A DNA stretch of 9,320 nucleotides from Pseudomonadota bacterium (GTDB lineage Bacteria; Pseudomonadota; Alphaproteobacteria; Rhizobiales; Xanthobacteraceae): contig JAEYVN010000035.1 of assembly GCA_023431725.1 (NCBI GenBank), positions 1 to 9,320 on the forward strand. Direction: 5' to 3'. A model generated the notes under the pieces. That model was not told the origin of the DNA. It worked only from the letters and a program-made list of their open reading frames with translations, and did not search any database. The position numbers were made by a program, and so were the translations under genes. Every line of letters starts with the position of its first letter. The first letter of the stretch is position 1. This document shows positions 1 through 6,074 of this stretch, piece after piece.

Positions 1-58
1 GCCAGAAGACAGCACGCATGCTAGCGGTTCGTATCGATGGTCAGGACCACGCTTGCTC

Positions 59-1048
59 TTACTTCTTGGTGAGCAGCGTCTGCAGCTTCGAGATCGAGTC
101 CGGGCTCAGCTTCTTGAGATCGTCCCAGTAGAGCTCGAGCGCAACCTTCTTGAAATCAGGACCAAAATCTACCGTCTTTATTCCGCGCTTCGCTTGCACG
201 TCAAAGGCAGCTTTTGTTGTCGCCTTAGCCTGTATTTCATCATCTTTTTCGAACCAGGAGACCGCGTTATCAATCACCTTTTTCTGGGCGGGTGAAAGAG
301 AATCGTACTTCGTTTTGTTCATTAAAATCGTATTTACGACGCTGTAGAATCCGGGTTCTACACGAACCTTGGTCAACTTATCCCAACCAAAATCGTCAAT
401 TCCCCACAGCGGCCAGCCGTACCCCTGGACAATGCCACGTTCGAGTGCCGTGTAGGTTTCGGGAGCAGCGACATTCACGCCAGCAATGCCGTACTTCTTG
501 AAAATCGAGTTGTAAGCGGGCGAGCCTCGAAACCGTAAACCAGACAATTCTTCCGGCTTGGTCAGTGACATATCTTTGGTCAGATAGAGATGAAACGGCA
601 GCCCCATGCCATATGTTGTCAAATAGTAGGCGTTGAGCCGCTCGTTCGCGATCTTGTTCAATAAGTCATATGCGCCGGAAGCGCGCTGTTCGGCGACCGT
701 CATGTCGGTCAGGATTTGCGCATCACCTTCAACCATGAGACTTTTGTAATAAGCGGGCGGAACGGCCGCGATATCCAGAACGCCCGATTTGACCGCGTCG
801 GCCTGTCCAGCGCCCGGCACCGCCTCCGGCCCGCCTACAAGGCGGATCTGCAGAACGCCTTTGCCGGTCTCGTTCACGCGGTCGACGAATCGTTTGAATG
901 GAATGCCAAACGTCGTCGTCGGCGGGACGAATACCGCGGCCTTCAGGGTAACTTCCTGGGCCAATGTTTGGCTGGGCGCTTGAAGCAGCAACAGCGCGCC
1001 GAAAGAAACACGCGTCAACGTTTTACTCAACGAAATCCGACCAAGCAT
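59..1048 (-). CDS. dctP: TRAP transporter periplasmic substrate-binding protein, DctP family
   Basis: A 329-residue exported protein that would capture a small organic anion (often a carboxylate) in the periplasm and hand it to a DctQM-type membrane pair driven by a sodium or proton gradient. Residues 1-30 form a signal peptide with basic residues, a hydrophobic run (FGALLLL) and a probable cut after SQTLA. The mature part has the DctP layout: an opening beta strand (VTLKAAVFVPP), the segment PEELSGLRFRGSPAYNSIF at about 165-183 with the family's ligand-carboxylate arginine (probably R174), then ETYTALERGIVQGYGWPLW at about 197-215. Length is normal for the family. GGAG (CTCC at 1057-1060) lies 8 bases before the ATG and supports this start. 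It follows ridA by 77 bases and is probably cotranscribed with it. No DctQ or DctM gene lies inside the window; they may be beyond the left edge or elsewhere. The family is secure, the ligand unknown. Confidence 0.92.
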   Translation of the reverse strand: MLGRISLSKTLTRVSFGALLLLQAPSQTLAQEVTLKAAVFVPPTTTFGIPFKRFVDRVNETGKGVLQIRLVGGPEAVPGAGQADAVKSGVLDIAAVPPAYYKSLMVEGDAQILTDMTVAEQRASGAYDLLNKIANERLNAYYLTTYGMGLPFHLYLTKDMSLTKPEELSGLRFRGSPAYNSIFKKYGIAGVNVAAPETYTALERGIVQGYGWPLWGIDDFGWDKLTKVRVEPGFYSVVNTILMNKTKYDSLSPAQKKVIDNAVSWFEKDDEIQAKATTKAAFDVQAKRGIKTVDFGPDFKKVALELYWDDLKKLSPDSISKLQTLLTKK

Positions 1049-1090
1049 GAAACATTCTCCAATGCGAACCTGAATCTCTCGTGACGTCCA

Positions 1091-1108
1091 AGATTGTCTC
1101 TAGATTGT
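1091..1108. repeat. Direct repeat AGATTGT x2, 11-base period, before dctP
   Basis: In the 77-base gap between ridA and dctP the heptamer AGATTGT occurs at 1091-1097 and 1102-1108, separated by CTCT, so the two copies lie one helical turn apart on the same face. Tandem half-sites of this kind can bind a dimeric regulator. I found no convincing sigma-70 promoter with it, so a function is only a guess. Confidence 0.3.
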
Positions 1109-1125
1109 GACCTTCGGCTTTTCGC

Positions 1126-1524
1126 CTACGCGACCGCCATGCATTCGATCTCAACGTCGAATTCCATCGGCCACGATCCAACAGTCACGAAAGTCCGCGT
1201 TGGATAATTGGTCTTGAAGTACTTCGCATAGACCTCATTGATCATGCGAAAATGTGCCGAATTAGCAGCATAGATGGTGACTTTTACGACCTTATCGAAG
1301 GAGGAGCCCGCCTCCTGAAGCACGCGCTCCAGATAGCGCATGATCACTTCGGTTTGCTTTGTGACATCGCCGCGGACCAGTTCGCCTGTGTCAGGGTCGA
1401 TGGGCGGTGCGCCAGAGATGAAAAGAAACCCATTGGCCTTCACTGCAGGCGAGATCGGGACTTTGTTGCGCTCAAGAAATTCAGAAATGTTCTTGACATA
1501 AACTGGAGTCACTTCATTCGTCAT
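1126..1524 (-). CDS. ridA: RidA/YjgF/YER057c/UK114-family enamine/imine deaminase
   Basis: A 132-residue cytosolic protein of the Rid family, which hydrolyses reactive 2-imino or enamino acids to 2-oxo acids and ammonium and normally works as a trimer. Family landmarks are in order: ISPAVKANGFLFISGAPPID at 24-43, the helix TEVIMRYLERVLQEAGSSFD at 58-77, YPTRTFVTV with the catalytic arginine at R110 (equivalent of E. coli RidA R105), and the end strand DVEIECMAVA with E125 in the place of E120. The tyrosine of the usual PYS motif is replaced by isoleucine (I24). Length is a few residues over the usual 128. The ATG has an AGGGA site (TCCCT at 1531-1535) 6 bases upstream, 18 bases after the dadA-like stop, so the two form an operon. 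RidA beside an amino acid oxidoreductase fits removal of the imino acid that enzyme makes. Confidence 0.93.
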   Translation of the reverse strand: MTNEVTPVYVKNISEFLERNKVPISPAVKANGFLFISGAPPIDPDTGELVRGDVTKQTEVIMRYLERVLQEAGSSFDKVVKVTIYAANSAHFRMINEVYAKYFKTNYPTRTFVTVGSWPMEFDVEIECMAVA

Positions 1525-1542
1525 TTCAGTTCCCTGGTTGTT

Positions 1543-2793
1543 TTATGCCGCCGCCAAGAAGCGGTTCGGCTGAAACGGTGCAATGTCTGTGGACGGCACC
1601 TGACCTGTGACCATCTCTGCAATCAACTGGCCGGAGATTCCCGCAAGAGTCAGACCTAGCTGGCCATGACCAAATGCGTACCAGACGTTCGATTGGCCCG
1701 GCGCCGCTCCAAGCACGGGCAAACTGTCCGGCATGCATGGACGATATCCATACCAACGCTTGATCGCCCCGCCGCTGATTTCCGGCAACATCCGTTTAGC
1801 CATTGGGACAAGCATGTCTGCCCTGCCCCAGCGTGGTGATGACCGATGGCCTGCGAACTCCAACGTCCCGGCGATGCGTACTCCGCTTGTCATCGGCAGG
1901 GCGGCGATATTCATATCGCCTTCGATTACGGGGCCAGAAAGCTTGATACGATCATCGGACATCATCACGTGATAGCCGCGCAGGGGTTCAACGGGCATAT
2001 TTGTACCCAACGAATGAGCCAAACGCCCTGATTCAGATCCAGCAGCGATGACGAGCCGGTCTGCTTCGACATCACCATTCTCGAGCTTGAGAACGACCTC
2101 TCCTGAGGGTGAGCGGCGTAGGCTCGTAACATCGGCACGCATGTGCGTGCCGCCAGCTTTGGTAAATGCAGACACGAGACTCTGCGTAAGCAGAAGAGGG
2201 TCAACGACGTATTCGCTATCCGGAAGGTAATATCCGTGTTTGTACCGCTCCGACAAATGCGGCTCAAATGCCTTCAGTTCACTCGCGGACATCTCGACAT
2301 AATCAACGCTGTGTTGCCGATAGATGGCAAACCGTGAGGTCAAGGCTGCGTAGCTGGTATCACTCGCAAATACGTACAACTCTCCACGGGGCCGAAACAG
2401 CGTCAGCGCGTCAGTCCCTTCAGAGAGCTTGCGATAGGCCCCCTTCGCTTCCAACAGCAACGCAGACAACGCCCTAGCTGTACGAGCCATGGCGCCTGGG
2501 TTGGCATTCTGAAGGAACGCTCTTAACCAAGGCAATAACCGGGGCAACTGGGTCCAATTCAGCACCAGCGGCCCTTCGGAATCAAACAACATCCGCGGAA
2601 CACGCTTGAGGATCCCCGGAACGGCGAGTGGTACGACGGAGCCCGTCTGGATCATGCCGGCGTTGCCGAATGAGCACCCAAGGCCCGGTTCACTTCGATC
2701 GATGAGAAGGACGGATAGACCCTGTCGTTGTAGAGCAAGTGCACAGCATGTGCCGACAATGCCTGCACCAAGGACCGCAACTGATCCAGTCAT
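1543..2793 (-). CDS. FAD-dependent D-amino acid dehydrogenase/oxidase-like protein (DadA/DAO family)
   Basis: A 416-residue flavoprotein of the DAO superfamily, closest in pattern to DadA, which oxidises D-amino acids to imino acids and passes electrons to the respiratory chain. The N-terminal Rossmann motif is VLGAGIVG at 7-14, with the ribose-binding acid D32 after beta-2, then CSFGNAGMI at 40-48 for the FAD. PLRGYHV at 270-276 opens the substrate-domain strand. WYGYRPCMPDSLPVLG at 347-362 and YAFGHGQLGLTLAGISGQL at 372-390 are the C-terminal FAD-closing motifs. Length is typical. The start is fixed by the Rossmann strand, yet no Shine-Dalgarno sequence precedes it; instead the ATG overlaps the TGA of a possible 54-codon ORF (ATGA), suggesting translational coupling. 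ridA follows after 18 bases. Sarcosine or another N-alkyl amino acid is also possible as substrate, since that branch shares these motifs. Confidence 0.9.
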   Translation of the reverse strand: MTGSVAVLGAGIVGTCCALALQRQGLSVLLIDRSEPGLGCSFGNAGMIQTGSVVPLAVPGILKRVPRMLFDSEGPLVLNWTQLPRLLPWLRAFLQNANPGAMARTARALSALLLEAKGAYRKLSEGTDALTLFRPRGELYVFASDTSYAALTSRFAIYRQHSVDYVEMSASELKAFEPHLSERYKHGYYLPDSEYVVDPLLLTQSLVSAFTKAGGTHMRADVTSLRRSPSGEVVLKLENGDVEADRLVIAAGSESGRLAHSLGTNMPVEPLRGYHVMMSDDRIKLSGPVIEGDMNIAALPMTSGVRIAGTLEFAGHRSSPRWGRADMLVPMAKRMLPEISGGAIKRWYGYRPCMPDSLPVLGAAPGQSNVWYAFGHGQLGLTLAGISGQLIAEMVTGQVPSTDIAPFQPNRFLAAA

Positions 2794-2954
2794 GTTTTGA
2801 ATGCCGATGTACGAAGAAGAGTCGGCTGTGTCCTATCATCGTAGCAATGCAGAGACCTCAGCATTTGACCAACGCCCCATTGCGCAACAGGTGATGGCTC
2901 ATTGAACGCTTCGCTGAGTTCACCACTCAGGCTACGCCTCTTTCGAGAAGCCAC
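2790..2954 (-). CDS. Possible 54-residue leader ORF coupled to the dadA-like gene
   Basis: A GTG-initiated frame of 54 codons that I do not recognise. For it: a good AGGGGA site (TCCCCT at 2961-2966) 6 bases before the GTG; its TGA overlaps the dadA-like ATG in an ATGA, the classical coupling arrangement, while that gene has no site of its own; and a candidate promoter at 3023-3052 gives a leader of about 60 bases. The GTG lies 68 bases from the regulatory box, against 67 bases for the ABC binding-protein gene. The product would be serine- and arginine-rich (SRKRRSLSGELSEAF near the start) with no membrane segment or signal peptide. Against it: third-position GC is only about 44 percent by my hand count, with several rare-type codons such as AGG and CGA, so ordinary coding bias is absent. 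It could be a leader peptide, a gene remnant or chance. Confidence 0.33.
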   Translation of the reverse strand: MASRKRRSLSGELSEAFNEPSPVAQWGVGQMLRSLHCYDDRTQPTLLRTSAFKT

Positions 2955-3022
2955 AGTATGTCCCCTGTTGCACTCCAGCCAGCGCGACCACCAGCCGAAT
3001 AATTAGGTTGCTATCTAAGCTT

Positions 3023-3052
3023 ATTATGTGAAATCTCACATATCAACATCAA
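3023..3052 (-). promoter_or_regulatory. Candidate sigma-70 promoter of the dadA-ridA-dctP operon
   Basis: On the minus strand TTGATG (3052-3047) and CATAAT (3028-3023) stand 18 bases apart, matching the sigma-70 consensus at 4 of 6 and 5 of 6 positions. Transcription would start near 3016, about 62 bases before the GTG of the leader ORF and about 220 before the dadA-like ATG. The palindrome at 3025-3042 fills the spacer and overlaps the -10, a position expected for a repressor site. Not proven: promoters cannot be confirmed by eye. Confidence 0.45.
3025..3042. promoter_or_regulatory. Candidate operator: TATGTGA-N4-TCACATA palindrome
   Basis: Perfect 7-base arms TATGTGA (3025-3031) and TCACATA (3036-3042) flank AATC. 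The core TGTGA-N4-TCACA resembles a CRP site but the spacer is 4 rather than 6, so CRP itself should not be assumed. A related sequence sits before the ABC binding-protein gene: plus-strand 3023-3040 and 6027-6044 agree at 14 of 18 positions. The symmetry plus a second copy in the same promoter register argues for a dimeric regulator shared by the two operons. Confidence 0.55.
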
Positions 3053-3306
3053 TTCTGCCAGTAGGTTTTGCATTGTGAGGCACCTCTAACGTCGACGCAC
3101 AGAATGTCGGTCATGGAAAGTGCAATGCATTTCGACATCTGCCGCGGAGATGCGCAGCGCGGCTTTATAGTTAGCGTCTTCAATAGCCGTTACAGATCTA
3201 AAAGGAGCAGGGTTTGAACTGACTTCTGTCCTGAAGGCGTGCGATCTTAATCACTACTTATGTGCATTTTTTAAACAACGATGCCCAAAGGTTGATCGTA
3301 ATCCAG

Positions 3307-3318
3307 ATGGTCGACCAT
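3307..3318. repeat. 12-base perfect palindrome ATGGTCGACCAT
   Basis: A self-complementary 12-mer, 82 bases downstream of the permease stop and far upstream of the dadA-like gene. The TGGT...ACCA ends recall operators of the FadR branch of GntR regulators, but those usually have an odd central base and this one does not. There is no adjacent promoter I can name and no U-run, so it is not a terminator either. Confidence 0.3.
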
Positions 3319-3400
3319 GAATTCTCACCTTAGAACATTAGCGAAATCAGCGTGACATCACTTATGGTAGCTTCGCCTTCGAGCCCGAATGGAAAATCGT

Positions 3401-4159
3401 TCAGACCTTAATGCCGTAGCGGCCCAAAAAACGGGTGGATGCAGCACGAACTGCTGCGTCAAATAGAAATCCTAGAAGACCGAGCGCTATGATGCCGACG
3501 AAAACCCATTCCGTCCGGGCATAATTTCGTGCGATCCAAATCAAAGACCCCAGCCCTTCTTGCGCCGCTACGATTTCCGCCGACACAATCGTCAGAAAGG
3601 AATTGCCCATCGCCAATCGCGCACCTGTCACCATGTACGGTACGGTTGATGGCAATACAACGGTCGCCAAGGTGCGAAGCTGACCGGCACCAAGAGAAGC
3701 AGCCGCGCGAAGCCGCAACTCGTGAACGGATTGAACGCCCGCGATCATATTCAGCACTACGATGAACACCGTCGTATAGAATATCAGCGCGACCTTTGAC
3801 GCCTCACCCGGACCAAGCCAGATCACCGCCAAAGTCACGAACGCAATCGGCGGAATGAAGCGAAAGAATTCGATGTAAGGATCAAAAGCCAGCCGGACCC
3901 ACCGGAAATAGCCCATTAGAAGTCCGAGCGGGATCCCCACCAAAAGGCCAAGGCTCCAGCCGATCAGGATGCGCTGGCTTGACGCTAGAATGGCCCCTAG
4001 CAACGTGCCGTCCTGCCACAGTTCGATAGCGGCATCGATCGTCGCCAGAGGCGACGGCAGAAACATCGGATTGCTGTGACGGCTTGCCAGCCACCAAAGA
4101 ACGATGCCCATCCCCACCGAGACAAACGCAATCGTGTACCGTGAGGAGATGAATGTCAT
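3401..4159 (-). CDS. ABC transporter permease, NitT/TauT/SsuC type
   Basis: A 252-residue inner-membrane permease of the binding-protein-dependent family that carries nitrate, taurine, alkanesulfonates, pyrimidine precursors and similar solutes. It has about six hydrophobic stretches, the first at 9-25 and the last near 218-233. LPSPLATIDAAIELW at 34-48 is typical of SsuC/TauC N-termini. The cytoplasmic EAA-like loop, which docks on the ATPase, is at about 148-170 (LRLRAAASLGAGQLRTLATV followed by VLP, with the family glycine at 157). The stretch SAEIVAAQEGLGSLIW follows, as usual for this group. Length is normal. The ATG is preceded by GGAG (CTCC at 4169-4172) at a spacing of 9. The gene starts 19 bases after the ATPase stop and ends the ABC operon. 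It would dimerise to form the channel; the substrate is unknown. Confidence 0.93.
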   Translation of the reverse strand: MTFISSRYTIAFVSVGMGIVLWWLASRHSNPMFLPSPLATIDAAIELWQDGTLLGAILASSQRILIGWSLGLLVGIPLGLLMGYFRWVRLAFDPYIEFFRFIPPIAFVTLAVIWLGPGEASKVALIFYTTVFIVVLNMIAGVQSVHELRLRAAASLGAGQLRTLATVVLPSTVPYMVTGARLAMGNSFLTIVSAEIVAAQEGLGSLIWIARNYARTEWVFVGIIALGLLGFLFDAAVRAASTRFLGRYGIKV

Positions 4160-4178
4160 CGTTGCATGCTCCAGCCGG

Positions 4179-4967
4179 TCAGGCGAGTCCCTGCAGCTTC
4201 AAGGTTTTCTGGACCTCTTCGCCGATATCGTCGCGCAGCGAGCGATAGATCTTGATCGCAGCCTGGCTTGTCAGGTCTCGAGGATGCGGCAGTTCAATCC
4301 GTTCTACCGTCTTAAACTTCGCCCCCGGACCTGCCGTCATTGTAATGATCCGGTCTCCCAGCAACACTGCTTCGCCGATATCATGGGTGATGAACAGAAC
4401 CGTCGCGCCGGTTGCGCGCCAGATCCTGCCCAGTTCGACCTGCATGATCAGCCGCGTCTGTGCATCCAGCGCGGCGAAGGGCTCGTCCATAAGAATGATG
4501 GATGGCTCGTTGACCAGGACGCGGGCAAGCTGGGCGCGCTGACGCATTCCGCCAGACAATTCACGTGGGAATTTGTCGGCCGCAGCCTTTAGCCCGACGA
4601 GTTCGATATAGCGTAATGCCGCATCGCGACATTGCGCCTGTTCAAGGCCGCGTGTCCTCGGCCCATATTCGACGTTTTCCCTCACCGTCAGCCAGGGAAA
4701 CAGCGCTTCCGAACTCTGGAAGACCACGCCGCGGTCAGGCCCTGGTCCTGTTACAGCCTTGCCATTCACTGTGATGCCGCCGGATTGAACGCCGAGAAAG
4801 CCGGCGATCGCGTTCATCAGCGTCGACTTCCCGCAGCCGCTCGGGCCTAACAGGCAAACGAACTCGCCGCTCTCAACATCAAGGTCGATCCCGGACACGA
4901 TCTCGACGGCACCGAACCGAATACCGACATTGCGAAGAACGATAGAGCCGCCTTTCTGTTCAATCAC
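4179..4967 (-). CDS. ABC transporter ATP-binding protein, NitT/TauT/SsuB type
   Basis: A 262-residue ATPase that powers the importer. All nucleotide-binding motifs are intact: Walker A GPSGCGKST at 41-49, Q-loop glutamine Q84 in VVFQSSEALFPWLTVRENV, signature LSGGM at 137-141, Walker B IILMDEP at 157-163 with the catalytic glutamate E162, D-loop ALD at 166-168, and the switch histidine H195 in FITHDIGEA. The Q-loop and D-loop wording (FPWLTVRENV, FAALDAQTR) is that of the nitrate/taurine/sulfonate group. No C-terminal regulatory domain is fused. The start is a GTG; no other ATG, GTG or TTG lies in frame between it and the preceding stop, and its Shine-Dalgarno is weak. A 7-codon frame ATG-CAA-CGC... 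ends in TGA overlapping the GTG. It sits 35 bases after the binding-protein gene and 19 before the permease. Confidence 0.95.
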   Translation of the reverse strand: MIEQKGGSIVLRNVGIRFGAVEIVSGIDLDVESGEFVCLLGPSGCGKSTLMNAIAGFLGVQSGGITVNGKAVTGPGPDRGVVFQSSEALFPWLTVRENVEYGPRTRGLEQAQCRDAALRYIELVGLKAAADKFPRELSGGMRQRAQLARVLVNEPSIILMDEPFAALDAQTRLIMQVELGRIWRATGATVLFITHDIGEAVLLGDRIITMTAGPGAKFKTVERIELPHPRDLTSQAAIKIYRSLRDDIGEEVQKTLKLQGLA

Positions 4968-5002
4968 GGAGCGATCTCGCGTTGCATCACAGCGCCGTAA
5001 GG

Positions 5003-5959
5003 TCAGCGGGCGGTGGGTGCCGAATAAAATCCGGACTGCATCACTTTCTTCACGTCAACAACGCTGGGCGTCGTTTTCCGCTGCGCCAGAAACTCCGCCA
5101 CTTCACCATAAGTCTTCAGATCATCCGGGGCGAAATCCCGCACCACGCAGTCGACGTCTTTGAGAAGTTCTCGCGCGGTCGCCACCGGAATTTTCGCCTC
5201 GGCCTGCGTCGCAAGCGCGGCCTTCTCCGGATCGGCGCGAATGTCTTTGCAAGCCTGATCGAGCACCCGCAACAGCGTCTTCGCCTCGTCCGCGTGTTGG
5301 TCAAGCCATGCGCCGGACGCCATCAGGATCATGTTGTAGCTGTAACCCACGTCGCCGCTGGTCATCAGGGTTTTGCCGCCGAGCTTAATGCCATTTGTCG
5401 GCCACGGCTCCCACAGGAAGTAGGCATCGACGTCGCCACGCGACAGCAGAGCCGGAAATTCCGGCGGCGCGCCGCGAACGAGCGTGATCGATTTATCATC
5501 CATCCCCAACTTCGCCAGCAGCTTGCTGGTGACGAAATCGCTGGCCGAACCAGGCACGAAGCCGATCTTCTTGATGTCCTTTGGAGTGCCAATCTCTGGC
5601 CTTGCGACCAGCTTTATAAACTTTGCCGATTGTCCAAAGATCGCCAGCCCGCGAATGTCACCGCGGCTTGCCCGGCTGATGGCCGTGGTCTCAGATCCTC
5701 CCGCAAGCACATTCTGGCGAGCGATCAATCCGTCCATCGCGTCGCCCGCCTGCGCAAGCTGCACGACACGAACATTGAGCCCGGCGCGCTCGAACATGTT
5801 CTGTTGTTTCGCGTAGAAGATCGGAGAAAAGGCCGGATCGATGCCGACAGCAAGCGTGATGGGCTCCTTGTTGCGATCGGCTTTCTGAGCCGCCGCGGGC
5901 GCAGGCGTCATGGCAAGACACGTCAGCAGCCCGAGCGTCGTGCACTTGATGATTTTCAT
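5003..5959 (-). CDS. ABC transporter periplasmic substrate-binding protein, NMT1/SsuA/TauA-like
   Basis: A 318-residue exported binding protein that would feed the permease and ATPase downstream. From the chosen start, residues 1-24 form a signal peptide (MKIIK, hydrophobic LGLLTCLAM, then PAPAAA before Q); there is no proper lipobox. The mature protein opens with ITLAVGIDPAFSPIFYAKQQ and continues NMFERAGLNVRVV, the diagnostic start of the NMT1/THI5-like group. Next come AGGSETTAISRASRGD, GFVPGSASDFVTSKLLAKLG and GDVDAYFLWEPW, the last being the ligand-cleft segment common to SsuA and TauA. The frame is open to an ATG at 6004, but the ATG at 5959 has GAGGAA (TTCCTC at 5964-5969) 4 bases upstream and begins a normal signal peptide, so I prefer it. 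A candidate promoter lies about 60 bases upstream. Solutes of this family include sulfonates, nitrate, thiamine precursors and aromatic acids; the ligand here is not deducible. Confidence 0.92.
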   Translation of the reverse strand: MKIIKCTTLGLLTCLAMTPAPAAAQKADRNKEPITLAVGIDPAFSPIFYAKQQNMFERAGLNVRVVQLAQAGDAMDGLIARQNVLAGGSETTAISRASRGDIRGLAIFGQSAKFIKLVARPEIGTPKDIKKIGFVPGSASDFVTSKLLAKLGMDDKSITLVRGAPPEFPALLSRGDVDAYFLWEPWPTNGIKLGGKTLMTSGDVGYSYNMILMASGAWLDQHADEAKTLLRVLDQACKDIRADPEKAALATQAEAKIPVATARELLKDVDCVVRDFAPDDLKTYGEVAEFLAQRKTTPSVVDVKKVMQSGFYSAPTAR

Positions 5960-5976
5960 CGTGTTCCTCACCCTCC
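5960..5976 (-). promoter_or_regulatory. Ribosome binding site fixing the binding-protein start
   Basis: On the minus strand GGAGGG (5976-5971) and GAGGAA (5969-5964) stand in tandem just before the ATG at 5959. This decides for the 318-residue form with its clean signal peptide over the longer frame beginning at 6004, which would place 15 polar residues ahead of the signal. Confidence 0.75.
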
Positions 5977-6026
5977 AGTGTCCGCATCGGTCACTTGTAG
6001 CCATGACATTCCAGCTTATAATTCAG

Positions 6027-6044
6027 ATTATATGAATTTTCACG
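6027..6044 (-). promoter_or_regulatory. Candidate promoter and second copy of the 18-base box, ABC operon
   Basis: The minus strand carries a perfect TATAAT (6032-6027), which would start transcription near 6020, about 61 bases before the binding-protein ATG. No good -35 exists at the usual distance: the nearest TTGAGT lies only 14 bases upstream, so an activator may be needed. The plus-strand box ATTATATGAATTTTCACG overlaps the -10 exactly as the box at 3023-3040 does and agrees with it at 14 of 18 positions, keeping TGA-N4-TCA. A second inverted repeat, AATTCA-N7-TGAATT (6020-6038), overlaps the same site. It separates the importer operon from hyuAB. Confidence 0.5.
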
Positions 6045-6074
6045 CAACTCAAGCGCGACGTCTTTTTTCTCGCC

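Larger units (their letters stand above)
2794..3400. other. 607-base intergenic region with regulatory signals
   Basis: Between the permease stop and the dadA-like start there is no recognisable full gene on either strand. Some parts are strikingly AT-rich (19 G+C in 3001-3060 and 22 in 3241-3300 by hand count). It holds a candidate promoter and operator at 3023-3052, the possible leader ORF at 2790-2954, a 12-base perfect palindrome at 3307-3318, and two hairpin-capable inverted repeats: CTGAGT/ACTCAG at 2914-2919 and 2925-2930, and GCCGCG/CGCGGC at 3141-3146 and 3158-3163. Neither hairpin is followed by a U-run on the minus transcript, so no intrinsic terminator for the ABC operon can be named. 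I see no relic of a regulator or transposase. Confidence 0.6.

Noticed and set aside
1..19. Possible start of a next gene at ATG 19 (minus), reading MRAVFW to the edge
   Set aside because: Only six codons are visible and there is no convincing ribosome binding site; too little to call.
3025..3042. Reading the palindrome as a CRP/cAMP or FNR site
   Set aside because: The half-sites look CRP-like, but the spacer between TGA and TCA is 4 bases, whereas CRP and FNR sites have 6.
3141..3163. GC-rich inverted repeat as the terminator of the ABC operon
   Set aside because: Stem of only 6 pairs, 11-base loop, about 240 bases after the stop and no U-run on the minus transcript.
3104..3217. Plus-strand 37-codon ORF in the long intergenic region
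   Set aside because: No ribosome binding site, no recognisable similarity and not coupled to any gene; expected by chance in this length.
5960..6004. Longer start of the ABC binding protein at 6004
   Set aside because: It would put 15 polar residues before the signal peptide; the inner ATG at 5959 has a much better ribosome binding site.
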